A DNA stretch of 64,000 nucleotides from Nissolia schottii (GCA_003254905.1 QANU01011901.1:271193-335192), one strand, 5' to 3'; positions 26,596 through 38,105 are shown, counted from the first letter of the stretch. A program made the numbers and translations. Notes: generated by a model from the letters alone, not told the origin.

Positions 26596-27864
26596 CTCTC
26601 TTTAATGCCATTTTTGTTGTAGTTGCATTTTTCTAGGATGTTTCCTGTGTAGCTTTTGTATTGGGTCTTTTCCCATTATTCTTTGTTACAGGGCCCTGTT
26701 TTTTTTTGTTTTTTTTTTTTAGCATTTCTTAACCACTCTTAGTCTCTTATAAAATCAAGTAAAAGAGACGAAATGAAAATGCTTAAAATATTCCCAAACA
26801 AAACTTTTTCTGATATTCTGAGTGTGAAATCGACATTACCTTTTAGAAAGTAAACTAATATATGTACCTTAAGAATATTAGATTTAGGTGAATGAACCCT
26901 CAAAATAAAATAAAAAAGGCGAGAAAAGTAAAAACTAGATGGAATCTAACAAAGGGGCCAGCCACATAATTTCACAGGCCAGCCAAATCCAGCATCACAT
27001 ATGCAATTCCAACCAAGGTTTCTAAAAGTTGACAAAAGCATTGCTCGCACATTTACATTTTCTTTTTTCTGTTTTCCCAATTGAGAAATGTTTGTTTTCA
27101 ACTTACTATATGTATACTATTATTATATACTAACATGAATAGGGATAAATATGTTATATATAATAAAGCTGCATTTGGTGTGAAAATTTAATTCATAAAT
27201 GTCACAACTTTTTTCTCAATTATATCAGGCCAACTCTTTGGGCTCACCTTTCAAGGCAACGAAGCATCATCTTTCTGCAAAGGGACTGATAAAATACAAG
27301 TTAGAACGTTTATTAAAATTATATAGAAGACAAAATAATTTTAAACGAAGCGAACATTAATTACTCGAAAACTTATGTCATATATAAGGGCACCCCATAT
27401 TTGATTCTTTAGAAATTAGACTGCATGTTCTTGTCGAATATTATTGTATAGTTCTTTATAGACTAATTAAAGCAATGAAAATTTCAACCAAACAACCTTA
27501 ACTCGTGTCACCAACTCCACTTGTTAGGATTAATTACTTGATTCAATGGTTTACATATATTAGACTTCATTATTAAAAAAAAGTGTAAAAAATACTTTAT
27601 TTATGAAAAAAGGGATTTTGGTTTAGGTAAACGATTGCAAGAATATAAAATGAATGGGAACTCGATCAATATAATTTTTTTTAAAGACAACCGGATAGGA
27701 ACGTTTAAAAACAAGAAAAACTACATCCCAACAACGTGGGGAACAAAGTATCAGTCTTATAAGCTAATAGAGCTAAAAGTAAAAAAGCTAAGAACATACA
27801 TAATAGCAAAAACTCATAGAGCAGTCGTGGTCATGTTTAGCAATAGATGATTGCAATAATCTGC
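26596..27864. other. Intergenic; outer part of LINE-derived sequence at its right end
   Basis: No gene recognised to about 27600. From about 27600 the minus strand may be the decayed 3' end of the LINE remnant that follows. Confidence 0.35.
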
Positions 27865-28231
27865 TTATCTAAAAATATGTCTATCGTTGATCGTCCGATT
27901 GGATACCATAATATTAATAATAGTCTTCACCAACGGGGAGCAGGGGTGACACGAGTCTGGTGGATTATGAAGACACTTTACAACATATTTAGAGTTCAGC
28001 TCAAAAATCACTCGACTGTTAGAAGATGCTAGAAAAGACCCTATAACTTGGCAAAAGTGACAAAGCAAGACCCATATTATGGTTGAATGTTATTATAAAA
28101 TCCTAAGTTGATCCTCAATGATCCCACCAAGCAGCAGAGGCACCAAGATTAATGACAAAACCATCGACATTAAGTTTGATCCAACCTAACAAGGGAGGAT
28201 CCTAATCAATATGCACAACCTCAACTTGTGG
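27865..28231 (-). pseudogene. LINE-type RNase H domain remnant
   Basis: On the minus strand, PPLLGWIKLNVDGFVINLG (about 28150-28205) is the first strand of the RNase H domain found at the C-terminus of plant L1-type LINEs. In the same region VIFELNSKYVVKCL...PLVKTIINIM...NRTINDRHIFR matches the later part (Asp-Ser helix and the strand before 'REAN..AD'). Stops and frame changes separate the pieces, and the catalytic 'DS' reads 'NS'. No reverse transcriptase lies next to it, so only the 3' end of the element survives, as is usual after 5'-truncated insertion. Confidence 0.6.
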
Positions 28232-28429
28232 AACTGCCACCTTAGTGGAACTACCAAACATCCTCAAGTGGTGATAATCCCCAGTTAGAACCACTTACTT
28301 GCTAGCTAGATTAGAAGAAGAAACTTGATGATGTTAAAAAAGGGGTTAACACATATAAACCCCATTGAAAAATATATCATCCAAATACATGGGTGGCTTA
28401 ATTATTTTACAAGTGCATGGTTCTGATGA

Positions 28430-28610
28430 CTTGAAATCGGCATATACAATGCTAACTTCAGGTTTTTTATTTTTCAAAAACAAAACTAAAACCTGGGTGC
28501 CGATTTCAGGTACTACGGCATCAGGGAACTGAAATCGGTGTACTCATTACTGATTTCAGGTGGGGATGTGACAATAGCCTAAAATCGACATTGATAGTGC
28601 CGATTTCAGG
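28430..28610. repeat. Left-end hairpin array of the MULE
   Basis: Short inverted pairs in series: gaaatcggca (28434) with tgccgatttcagg (28498); ctgaaatcggt (28529-28539) with actgatttcag (28549-28559); cctaaaatcgaca (28578-28590) with tgccgatttcagg (28598-28610, 7-nt loop). Confidence 0.8.
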
Positions 28611-28655
28611 TAAATTGTAAAAAAAAATAATTAACTCGTACCATAAATCTCTATC

Positions 28656-28664
28656 TATAAATAC
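28656..28664 (+). promoter_or_regulatory. TATA box of the MULE transposase promoter
   Basis: tataaatac, followed by a pyrimidine-rich leader (cttttcttctctactc...) and by the first ATG at 28823, about 160 bp downstream. Confidence 0.6.
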
Positions 28665-29290
28665 CCACTACACTTTTCTTCTCTACTCACACAATTCATC
28701 CTCTTCTGATTCTATTCTTCACATAATCCTCTCCTCTTTAAACACATTTTCTCTCCTCTTCTTGTTCTATAATTTTTTTTCTACAGTGTCTATACACCTT
28801 TTATATTTGTAAGAAAAACAAAATGAGTAGGCAAGGTATTGCCACTTTTATTTTTTATAATGGTTCTGTGGAAAAATCTGATCTTTAAGGAGTTGAGTTT
28901 GTTAGTGATAATGAGGCCAAGATTGTTATAATGCGGCCCTCTATGTCATTTTCTGATTTGCACAGTACAATTTGTTTTCATTTTAATAAGTGAATTGAGA
29001 TAATCATATATAAGGCTCCAGTGTCTTTTATTAATAGAGTTGTTAAATATCGTCCTGTTACGATATCGAATGACCTTTAGGTGCAACACATGTTTTATTT
29101 ATATGAGACTTATAAGGCAAGTCTTAGTGGCATTGAACTATTTGTCAACTTTGAGGAAGTTGTTCCTAATATCAGTAATGAATGTGGTCCAAGTTCAAGT
29201 TCTGCGTGCCAGGATAATGTTACACCGACATTACTATCGGATGATGAGATGTTCGCTGACATGGATGTTGCAAGCTTTTTGCACTCTCGT

Positions 29291-30752
29291 TGTTAAATAA
29301 TATATCCTTCTTTACAGCTTTCAGATCCTCAAGGGATCCAATTGCAGTATAGTCGGGTATAGTCATATCCACAGGGAGTTGCAAAAATACCGTTCTTGAG
29401 TTTAGTTAATTAAACAATAAAGTGAAGGATTGATGATTTGATATTTAAATAAATAAATAAACAACATAAAAGACAAATAGGCAACAAATCAGAGGTGGAT
29501 TCGGAAGCTTGTTGGGATTTGAATCCTATTATAGTTTCATGCATCCATTTACTTAGTACAACAGAATTATCATTTCATTGATTGCCCGCCACCAGTTCTT
29601 AACTTGTTCATCGCTCTCGCGCATGAAAAGATTATCAGGTTTCCTTTGTTAAGCTGTCACTTTCGCACACAAACTTAACAAAGTACACCAGCGTTATTCC
29701 AGATGTTAAAACAGCTAATCCTTCATTCCAGTTACGGCAACGAAGAATTAGATGAATTGATCTAGTTCCAACTTATGATGCCGCTCTCACGCGCAATCAA
29801 ACAGTTTAGAATCATGCTTTAGGTAGCAAATCTAAAACAAGCATTAAGCGTAAAATCATTCAAGCAAATCATAGAAACTGATAAATTCATATGAAAAAGT
29901 TACATGGATACAATCATACTACAATATTTATCAAAATCCCAACAACAAGAGGATTAAGAATCCATCTTACAAGAGAATCTTAGAGGCAAGGTGATGGATG
30001 CTTACCATGACACATTCTCACGCTGTCATGACAACGACCTCCATGCTTCCTCAATCACTCCTGGCTCCGTCACCGACCTCCTCTTTGTTGCTAAACTAAC
30101 CTAAGCTTTGAAGTACAAGAGAAAATGTAAAAGAATGAAGTATGGTGGAAGATGGGATGATTTAAATGAGAGCCTCGGCCTTCCTATTTATAGGCAAAAT
30201 TCGAAGGCACCGCTGAGCGGTTAGGGCACGCTGCTGAGCGATTTAGGTGTCATCGCTGAGCGATAATGGTACTTCCGTTGAGCGGTTTGGTCTTTTTCGG
30301 CGGCTACAGGCTGTCATCATAAATGCGGCGGCTGTTAGTGGGTGGCGGCACCGTCTTTGCAGGGCGAAGCCGTCTTTTGTAGTGCGGCGTCAGGTTTTGC
30401 AGGGCGGCACCAGCTGACGTCATTAATGCGGTGGCTGCAAGTGGCTCCGGTGGGTACGACCGCTGAGCGGTCCAGGGTACCTCGATCAGCGGTCCTTGTC
30501 GTATCCGTGCTGAGCGGCCTTAGGTTACCGCTGAGCGGCTTCTCGCCTGAATATGACTTTTTCCTTCTTTTGCCTCTTTTACCCTTTGCTCCATTCTTCT
30601 GGGATTATTCTTTAATTAATATGATTGCATCCATCTTTTAGAATATATCATAAATCCTACAAAAGTGGAGAATTTAGTTAGATAATTCTTTAAAACTTAA
30701 GAAAACGAGTGCCATTTCATCAAGTAAAATTGTGTAAATTTGGCACTTATCA
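29291..30752 (-). mobile_element. LTR-like insertion (possible solo LTR), 1.46 kb, inside the MULE transposase
   Basis: Read on the minus strand it begins TGATAAGTGCCAAAT and ends ...TTTAACA, with TG...CA limits. Near its other side is the phrase gtcgggtatagtcatatccacaggga, which recurs in plant gypsy-type LTR-like repeats. Removal restores the transposase frame across the junction. No internal coding region, primer site or second LTR is present, hence solo LTR or derivative. I could not find a target duplication, so both limits carry an error of a few bases. Confidence 0.5.
30210..30540. repeat. Cluster of eight near-palindromic CCGCTGAGCGG-type boxes
   Basis: Copies at about 30210, 30230, 30253, 30275, 30460, 30483, 30506 and 30529 vary around ccgctgagcgg, which is self-complementary except for its centre. 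They lie in a GC-rich part of the LTR-like insertion. Confidence 0.8.
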
Positions 30753-30853
30753 ATAGACGACGATGTCAGTTGGAGTGAGCACGAAAGTGATATGTCTAAA
30801 GACGGTGGAAATGATGACAATTCAGGTACTGTTAATTATTAATATTTTATGAT

Positions 30854-31165
30854 AATAATCATCTTAAAGTTAATAGAGTTGGAAAAGTATACTCTACACT
30901 CGCCTCGTGAAGAAGGTCTTGTGTATCAGGAAAAAAACTCTGTTAACCAATGAGTTTATTAAAATTAAATTGTTATTTTTATTTAATTATCCAAATCATA
31001 TTAATTTGGCAATACAACATGTGTTTATGAGAATAATTAATTTTATATTTATAATTCTATAATAATCTTAAAGTTAATAGAGATGAAAAAGTATGTTATA
31101 CACTCGCCTCGTGAAGAGGATCTTGTGTATCAAAAAAAAATTCTTTGTTGACTAATCGTCTTTAA
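30854..31165. repeat. Imperfect direct duplication in the MULE intron
   Basis: About 100 bp at 30854-30953 (atcttaaagttaatagag... cactcgcctcgtgaag... cttgtgtatca) recurs at about 31065-31162. Period about 211 bp; it lies within the putative transposase intron. Confidence 0.75.
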
Positions 31166-32997
31166 ATTTTGGATTTATAATTCTACAATCTTTGTTGACT
31201 AACGAGAGATCCGTTTTAAAAATTACAGATAATGAAGCGATGAACAATCGCACGGTCCACCGCCTTTTTTACACATTTTTTATGTTGATGGTATGCATGC
31301 AACGAAATTTGGAGACATGAGAAATGATCATGGTGCAACAGATGTTCTCTACATAGGGAGAATTTGTAATGATAAAGATGCATTTAAAGTAGCTATTGCA
31401 AACCATTGCATGCCTACCGGGGCGAATTGTAAAGTGAAGGAGTCAGAACCGATGACATAACTTTGCAAATGTAAATACTTACGCAATGGGTGTCAGTGGC
31501 TTATTAGGACGACCATGAAAAAGAACAACTACTTATGGGAAGTTACTAAGTACAATGGTCGTCACAGTTGCGTTGCCTCAACACTTACCCAAAATCACTC
31601 CAAGTTGACTTCTGAGCACATTGCTAGGATGATTTTGGCGTAGATACGAACAACGCCAAAGATGTTAGTAAAAGCGATTCAGACAAGTGTTATGGACTGA
31701 CACGAATACTGGCCGTTATACCGAAAGACGCGGCTAGCTAAGCAAAAAGCAATTTCACAAGTGTACGGCAATTGGGAAGATTCGTACAACAAGTTGCTGT
31801 ATTGGTTGCTTGCATTGAAGCATTTTGATGATTCATGCGCAGTTGAAATGGATATTGTCGATGCTTACAATGCCGATGGATCATTGCAAATAAGCGTTGA
31901 AATATTTTGACGTGTGTTTTGGAGTTTTGGGCCTTGAATTAAGGCATTCAATTACTGCAAACCAATGATTCAGGTTGATGAAACACACTTGTATGGGCAA
32001 TACAATGGTGTTTTATTCATGGCATCCACACAAGACAACAATCAAAATATTTTGCCAATTGCTTTTGCAATTGTTAAAGGGGAAACAGCAGATGCCTGAC
32101 ATTTTTTCTTGGCCACAGTCCGCGAAGTGTTACCACAAGTAGCAGGAGGAATTGGGCTGATATCTGATTACCACGAGTCAATATAGTCAGCAATATAACG
32201 AATGAATGGTCATTGGGCCTACCACCTCTACTACATTAGACACATTGCTCAAAATTTTGCCAAGCATTTTAAGGTCAAGTACATGGAAAAGCTAGTCAAG
32301 GGTATTGGTAAGAAAAAATTTAATGTGCGCTTTTACATGTACTTGCGAATTATGATTTACTGCTTTATTTCACACTAACTTTATTGTTGACAAATGGGCA
32401 GGTTGTTCGAGCATAATTGAGCAGTACAACTGTCTATACGAGAGATTACGCCAGCACAACGAAGATTATGTTGCTTAGATAAATGTCATTCTAAGAAAAA
32501 AGTGGATTTATGCATTCGATGACGGGCGTTGTTGCTCTCATATGACAACTAACTCGGCCTAGTCGATGAACTCTATGTTTTTAGAGGCTCGCAATTTTTC
32601 CATTATGGTGTTGGTTTAAGAGATGTATTTAAAGACAGTTGCTCTATTCGTTGAGCGCATAAAGAGTGTGTATGCTTGAAGAAATGCAGGGCATGAATAT
32701 CCAAATCATCTCATAAAAATACTCGAAGGAATCCTCCTACAAGCAAAATCGTTGTAGGTAATTATCGCACTACAACATTTCACCATAATTAGACATAATG
32801 TCGAATATCGAATCACCATAATGTTTGATATACCATTATTTAATATTGAATACATTCACACTTATGGATGCAAGTGTTCGATTTTTCTAGAATAAATAAA
32901 TTATTTCATTGCAAGAACTTGTTGTCAAGGAATGATTACAACGTTGATTTGAGGACAAAGTATTGTGACTATGGTGTTTTTCAGTGAGATAAGTTTC

Positions 32998-33922
32998 TAG
33001 GGGTGAACATGGGTCGGGTCGGGTCGGACTCGGCCATGTCACCGATCCGACCCGCCTATTAGCGGGCGGGTCAGGTTGGATAAAATTTTCAATTATTTCA
33101 TGGGTACCCGCCAAACCCGTGACCCGCCCTCTGAAAGGTAGTGCACAATACTACAATAGCAACAGAAAGCTATAGCAATAGCAACAGATCAGAAAGACAG
33201 AAAGCTTAAATCTATTATCTGAAAGGTAGCACAAGCGCACAATAGCAACAACCAACAGAAAGGTTATGTTAGGGTTTAAATTAAATTAGGGTTAAGGTTA
33301 AAATTAAGAAAAATCAAAAATCACAATTAGGGTTAAAAACTTAAAATTAGGGAAAATTGAATTAGACCTTTTAAGATGGAAACGGATGGTGGGCTAGTGG
33401 CGCAGCAAAGAGGTTGGAATGGAGAGAGGTTCGAGGGCTGAATGAACCGGATGGAGAGGGGGAGGAAAGGTTAGCGGTGGCACAACAAAGAAATAGAATG
33501 GGGAAGGAAGACGAAGACGCAGCGCAAGAAGGAAGATGAATGTCGAAGACGCAGCTGTGGCGGCGCAACAAGGAAGACGAAGTTGAAGACGTAGCAGTGG
33601 CGGCAGCGCAGGAAGGAAGACGAAGTAGAAATGCAGTGGCGGCAGCAGAGCGAGGAAGACGAGCAGCTAGGCCCAGCAAGGAAGACGCGTAGTCGCGTAT
33701 GGAGGTTTTCTCACTTCTGGGTTTTTTGATTTCTGAAGAATGAGTGAAGATTGAAGGGAAGCACAAANNNNNNNNNNNNNNNNNNNNNNNNNNNNNNNNN
33801 NNNNNNNNNNNNNNNNNNNNNNNNNNNNNNNNNNNNNNNNNNNNNNNNNNNNNNNNNNNNNNNNNNGCGCGGGTTGGGTCAGGTCAAATTGGCGGGTTGG
33901 GTTCAACCCATGTTCACCCCTA
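32998..33922. mobile_element. Non-autonomous hAT element, 925 bp (includes a gap)
   Basis: Terminal inverted repeats taggggtgaacatgggt (left) and its complement acccatgttcaccccta (right) are flanked by an identical 8-bp duplication taagtttc at 32990-32997 and 33923-33930, diagnostic of the hAT superfamily. Subterminal regions are rich in gggtcgggtcgg and acccgcc motifs. The interior has GA-rich and TTAGGG-like low-complexity sequence and no transposase. The insertion splits the SWIM zinc finger of the MULE transposase. Confidence 0.92.
33769..33866. other. Assembly gap (98 N) inside the hAT element
   Basis: Run of N; the hidden sequence belongs to the hAT insertion. Confidence 0.99.
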
Positions 33923-34472
33923 TAAGTTTCCATGCGTGCATATCGTTGCATTTTGTAATAGTGTCGGTATTGATTGGAGAGCTTACGTTGATAAAGTATA
34001 CAATATGGACAACCTTTGAAATGCATATGATGGTGAACTTGTCGTTGTCGATCACAATCGACGTGGCTGCAATTGCATGGTCTGTTAATTATTCCTGACC
34101 CAAGTTTAAAGCATAATGAACTAGGAAGGTCGCAACTCACTACTGCAGTGAAATGGATTCAAGTGATGGTCAATGACAAAGACGTTGTGCCCTTTATCGG
34201 GGATCGAGCCATACTAAAAATCAGTGCCCTCACATGGGTGCAGGTCCGAGCCATTGATGTAGACTTGTTAAATTCATGTAATTATGGTAGACAAGTGTTT
34301 AATCGAGCAAATGTTTATTACTAATAATAATACAATTTTACAATAATACAATAATATTACAATAATATCTAATCTGGATGGTCAATTTGCGTTGGAGCAT
34401 AGTCAGTTTCCATCTAAGCCTTTGACAGCGTGTATTTGTCAAGTGCCCTTATTGCCCCCACGATATCGAAGT

Positions 34473-36701
34473 TCATACCTCGACGGTGCATGCTTGGCCT
34501 TCACCTGTTGTGGGGCCTACACCTTTATTGGTAGAGCAGCCCAATAATTCTCGCCACCCTCTATGTACCGGCCTCACCATATTTGTCAATATGTTCCCCC
34601 TTCGATCACTACTCGTTGAAGGTCGTTTAAGAGTTGACCTCACTCGATCATTTATTGGCTGGTGAACCAGATCGACATCGTCTTCAAGTTGCTCGTTCAG
34701 ATCAAAAGGTAATGTTGGAGATGAGGGCTCAGAACAACCTCTACGAACGTCAACGGATCTTCTCATGGATTGTTTATCTGGCTCAATAGATCTTAAAGAA
34801 GATCCTACATGAAAAGACCTTCTACCAGATGCATGTGATTGAGAAGATCCTTCACCAGCGTATGAAGATCCTACCTCAAATGAATGTCTATATGGAGGTT
34901 CAACATGAGGTTCAAGATCAAGACGGTTAGACGATGACGGCCTAGGTACAAAAAACTCATAGTTCTCATCAATTTGTAGCAGTTGTTGCTCAATAGCCGA
35001 TGACGACATATCACCATATTTTTTGCCTTACCAATTTGAAACATGAGTGTTGAAACTATGGTGAAAGGTGCTTAGCTCTGGAATATAAACCTCTTCAAGC
35101 GGCAGCTGAGACTGAGGATTGAAGAAATCCTGTGGGGTTGCATGGGAAAATAATTGTTGCATGAGCGATGCATGAGGAAAAAAATGACCAAAGAAATTTT
35201 GTTGTGGGGGGGATGGCCAAAGACATTATGTGTTGGGGGCCATGGCTAAAGAAATCCTATGATGGGACCGCGTGACCATGAGGAGGCAAGGGGAAATATG
35301 TCTGCCAAAAGTTAGGCAAATCGTCAGTATGATATTCCCTCAGCAAAAAAGCGCCAGTCAATGTGCCTGTACCATTGCCAATAGTCCTCTGAAGGCCGTA
35401 AGAAATAACTTGTTCACCCTCCAGAGGAACACAATTCATCCCATTGAATCCATTGTTCATGTCATTGCTTCCAATTAATCAATGCAACGACCATTTGATT
35501 CCCCCTCATATCTCAATCATGAGCATTCCCCATGACATTACTGCTAGGTCCAACGGGGCAACATTTGCACCAATCCGAATTGTCGCATAACATGGTCATC
35601 CGCATGCCACTCAACTGTCTCAAAACAAATGAGCGGGCAAACTACTGGCCACATATGTCTCATATTCTTCACTGCATTTGGAATGACAACATTAATTGTT
35701 GGATGTTGATATGGTTGCCAAATAAACTGCAAATAAAAAGACAAATTTAGTGCCATATATTATCAATGCGTAATATAAAACATATACAAAATTTTTATTA
35801 ATGCATACCTCATCTGGGCGTATTCTTTCAATGTGGTTTCTCACTTCTAATAGCATATTGAGTTGATCATGATGGGTATATGCGTATGCTGACCATCTGG
35901 AAATTCGTATATTAACAAATAAAAATATTTATATTATAAAAATCAACAAATTATTTGATTATTAAATTGAAGACACAAAAAAAATTACCACAACGCAAGG
36001 GGAAAATGGTGATGGTTTGGGTCATGCGGCGTGGGAGCTAGTACAGGAAATCTATAAAATGCTCACGTCTGGAGGAGCACCATACAACCATAGATTCCAA
36101 CACATGTCTTGCACGTAGCACGATATAATGACCTGTCAAGTACAAGTAGGACAACTGACCCCTAACTGTACGACCCAATTAAGTTTAAATTACGAAGCAA
36201 CGCCAAGTGCTTCGAATGAACCCAATTCCTGTGCTTGTCACAAAACAAAATATCTGCAAACAACCGCAACATATATCCACGAGCATGCCAGTCCAATATT
36301 TGCTGCATGCCATGCTCATCAAAATCAACAAGGATTTCATCAACAAAATTGTGACGTAATCACATCGTAGATATGAACGATCATTTCATATCACTTTGGT
36401 TAAAAACTACCCCAAGTAGTTCATGACACAAATCTTCGAGGGTTGGTCTCAAGAATATTGTCTCAAGTCCTGTCACAAATAGGCCATCACATTGGATTCC
36501 CAGTAACATTGTCACATTTTCCAATATTACGACACACTCAGCTTGAGGAAGATGAGATATGTGTGTCTCTGGTCCCCAACGCTCGACAAACACATTAATA
36601 AGGTCATGGTTGATCAACATAGTAGGCATTGTAGCAACCTCATATAAAGTAGCATTTTCTAGGGTGTGTCGTAAGGGTATTAGGTGACTCAATGTTTCCA
36701 T
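34473..36701 (-). pseudogene. Plant mobile domain (PMD, MAIN-like/PP7-long-form-like) gene carried by the MULE
   Basis: The start is at 36701. Exon 1 (36701 to about 36381) has the PMD signature LINVFVERWGPETHISHLP.AEC followed by MLLGIQCDGLFVTG. Next segments read DWHARGYMLRLFADILF...KHLALLRNLN (about 36330-36165) and FPVLAPTPHDPNHHHFPLALW (about 36060-35995). Then comes AYTHHDQLNMLLEVRNHI (about 35895-35830) and, after an intron, FIWQPYQHP...CFETVEWHADDHVMRQFG (about 35730-35550), the usual order in this family. A Ser-rich tail follows, ending 34473. Several stops occur between segments, so it is probably inactive, though less decayed than the transposase. PMD proteins such as MAIN act in silencing and meristem maintenance, and PMD genes are known passengers of plant transposons. 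Confidence 0.8.
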
Positions 36702-36960
36702 ATCTACTTCTTAAATTTGCGCACCGTGTAATAATAAAACTATTAATAAAAAAAAATATGTTGTAGGCATAGATAAAAATAATAATTTAACAAAAAATAC
36801 TTATCAACAAATTTTTTTGAAATATCAAAGTGAGTTCACGTTTTTGGTACACATGACCCTCAAAGTAAAGCAAGTGTAGAGCATACTCCATGTCTCACTC
36901 TTTAACAACATAATTACAAATAATATATGAATTAACTGAAACATTAATAATATTAATAAT

Positions 36961-37532
36961 CAAGGTTGTTAAACTTGAGAGTTTAAATAAACTCGTGAAG
37001 GCTCAGTAAACTCGAATTGTAAACTCGTAAGAGTTTACATATGTAAAAAAGAATATGTTATAAGTAATATAATTAGGAACTAAACATGATTAAATTTTGT
37101 ATTCATAATTGACATTGAATAATGTTAACTTTAAAATAAAATACATGAAAAAAATATCATAAAATATACCTTAATGCATGACACTTAGCTATGTCATACT
37201 TTATTCTGTACATGTATTACTTTATAATTTGATAAAACATAGCTCAATTATGATAAATATATAACATCAGCTTAGTAAACTCAATAGATATTGTCTAGTA
37301 CACACAAAGTCAACTAAGTATCTAAAAATGTTACTAAATTTATACATCTTGAGGTAAACTCGTAAGCTCGTAGGTAGATTTTAACTCGTAAACTCACTAG
37401 TAAAATCGAGAGTTTACTTAAACTCGTACGAGTTTACCAAAAAAGAGTTTACATGAGTGTTAACTCGTTTTGTATAGTGAAATCGTAAACTCGTAAGAAT
37501 TCACGAGTTAACTCAAGGGTTTAGTAACCATG
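36961..37532. mobile_element. Fold-back/hAT-like insertion rich in ACTCGTAAA motifs
   Basis: The left end (caaggttgttaaacttgagagttt...actcgtgaa) pairs with the reverse complement of the right end (atggttactaaacccttgagttaactcgtgaa). The interior, mainly the right half, repeats 'aaactcgtaagagttta' in both orientations. Non-coding. It lies between the PMD gene and the right MULE end. Confidence 0.6.
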
Positions 37533-37561
37533 ATGATAATAATAATAATAATAATAATAAT
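37531..37561. repeat. (ATA)n microsatellite
   Basis: About ten ATA units directly after the ACTCGTAAA-rich insertion. Confidence 0.9.
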
Positions 37562-37863
37562 ATATTTATCAACATACCTCATTATTCTGCATAATTACTT
37601 CAGAGATATGATCAACATACCCCGCATCAACATACCCTATGTAACCCCTCACCATATTTACTTACTTATATATATATTTTTTTCATTTCACTCCACAATA
37701 ATATTTTTTCACTATTTTTTTTAACCACTACTAACCATTTTTTTTTAACCACTACAACCTGAAATTTCGTGAACAAGAACAGAAGAAGATAATAAGAGAA
37801 GAAGTATAGGTTGAAGAAGAGAACTCGGTGAGATGAGGAGGGAAGAGACGAAGAAGTGTGCAT

Positions 37864-37873
37864 TATATATATA
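37864..37873 (-). promoter_or_regulatory. TATA box of the inward promoter at the right MULE end
   Basis: On the minus strand ctatatatataatg is followed by a pyrimidine-rich leader (cttcttcgtctcttccctcc) pointing towards the PMD gene, mirroring the left end. Confidence 0.55.
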
Positions 37874-37894
37874 GAGCTGAGGGGCACAAGTTTT

Positions 37895-38105
37895 CAAGAC
37901 CTGAAATCAGAAGTATGGATGCCAATGTCAGGCTCCCCACTGCATATTCCTGCACTTCGTGTCATTCACGTCTTCCCTAGGTATAGGGACCTGAAATCGG
38001 CAATGACGAGCCGATTTCACTGTGCAAAGCTACAGATTCCATTCCATGTCCCCCTTCATAGAATCTATGCAAAGCCTGAAATCGGAAAATTGTTTTCTGA
38101 TTTTA
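37895..38105. repeat. Right-end hairpin array of the MULE
   Basis: tgaaatcggc (37992-38001) and gccgatttca (38010-38019) form a perfect 10-bp hairpin with an 8-nt loop; tgaaatcggaaaa (38077-38089) pairs with ttttctgatttta (38093-38105, 3-nt loop); cctgaaatcag at about 37899 is a further arm. Confidence 0.8.

Larger units (their letters stand above)
28823..34100 (+). pseudogene. MULE (MuDR-type) transposase, decayed and interrupted by two insertions
   Basis: The N-terminal exon starts at 28823 and has stops at 28886, 28991 and 29078; the frame is interrupted at 29290 by an insertion and resumes at 30753 in the same frame (HSR|IDDDVSWSEHESD). An intron follows (30826 to about 31228). From about 31290 to 32305 one frame runs without frameshift through the MuDR DNA-binding region (NDKDAFKVAIANHC, CKCKYLRNGCQWLI) and the DDE transposase core (FNYCKPMIQVDETHLYGQYN, ILPIAFAIVKGETADA), broken only by stops at 31458, 31641, 31698, 31908, 31935, 32097, 32184 and 32196. 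The C-terminal SWIM zinc finger (KYCDYGVFQ...DKF|PCVHIVAFC) is split by a hAT element at 32998-33922. Nearly all stops look like CAA, CAG, CGA or TGG changed by one transition. The junction just before 31290 seems one base out of frame. Confidence 0.85.

Noticed and set aside
30210..30540. CRISPR-like repeat array
   Set aside because: Spacing is irregular, the boxes are 11 bp and variable, and the context is a plant transposon.
33262..33360. TTAGGG-like strings resembling telomere repeat
   Set aside because: Irregular and few; the plant repeat is TTTAGGG in tandem, and these lie inside a hAT element.
33371..33766. Minus-strand Ala/Ser-rich open frame
   Set aside because: Low-complexity sequence inside the hAT element, ending at a gap; no protein family.
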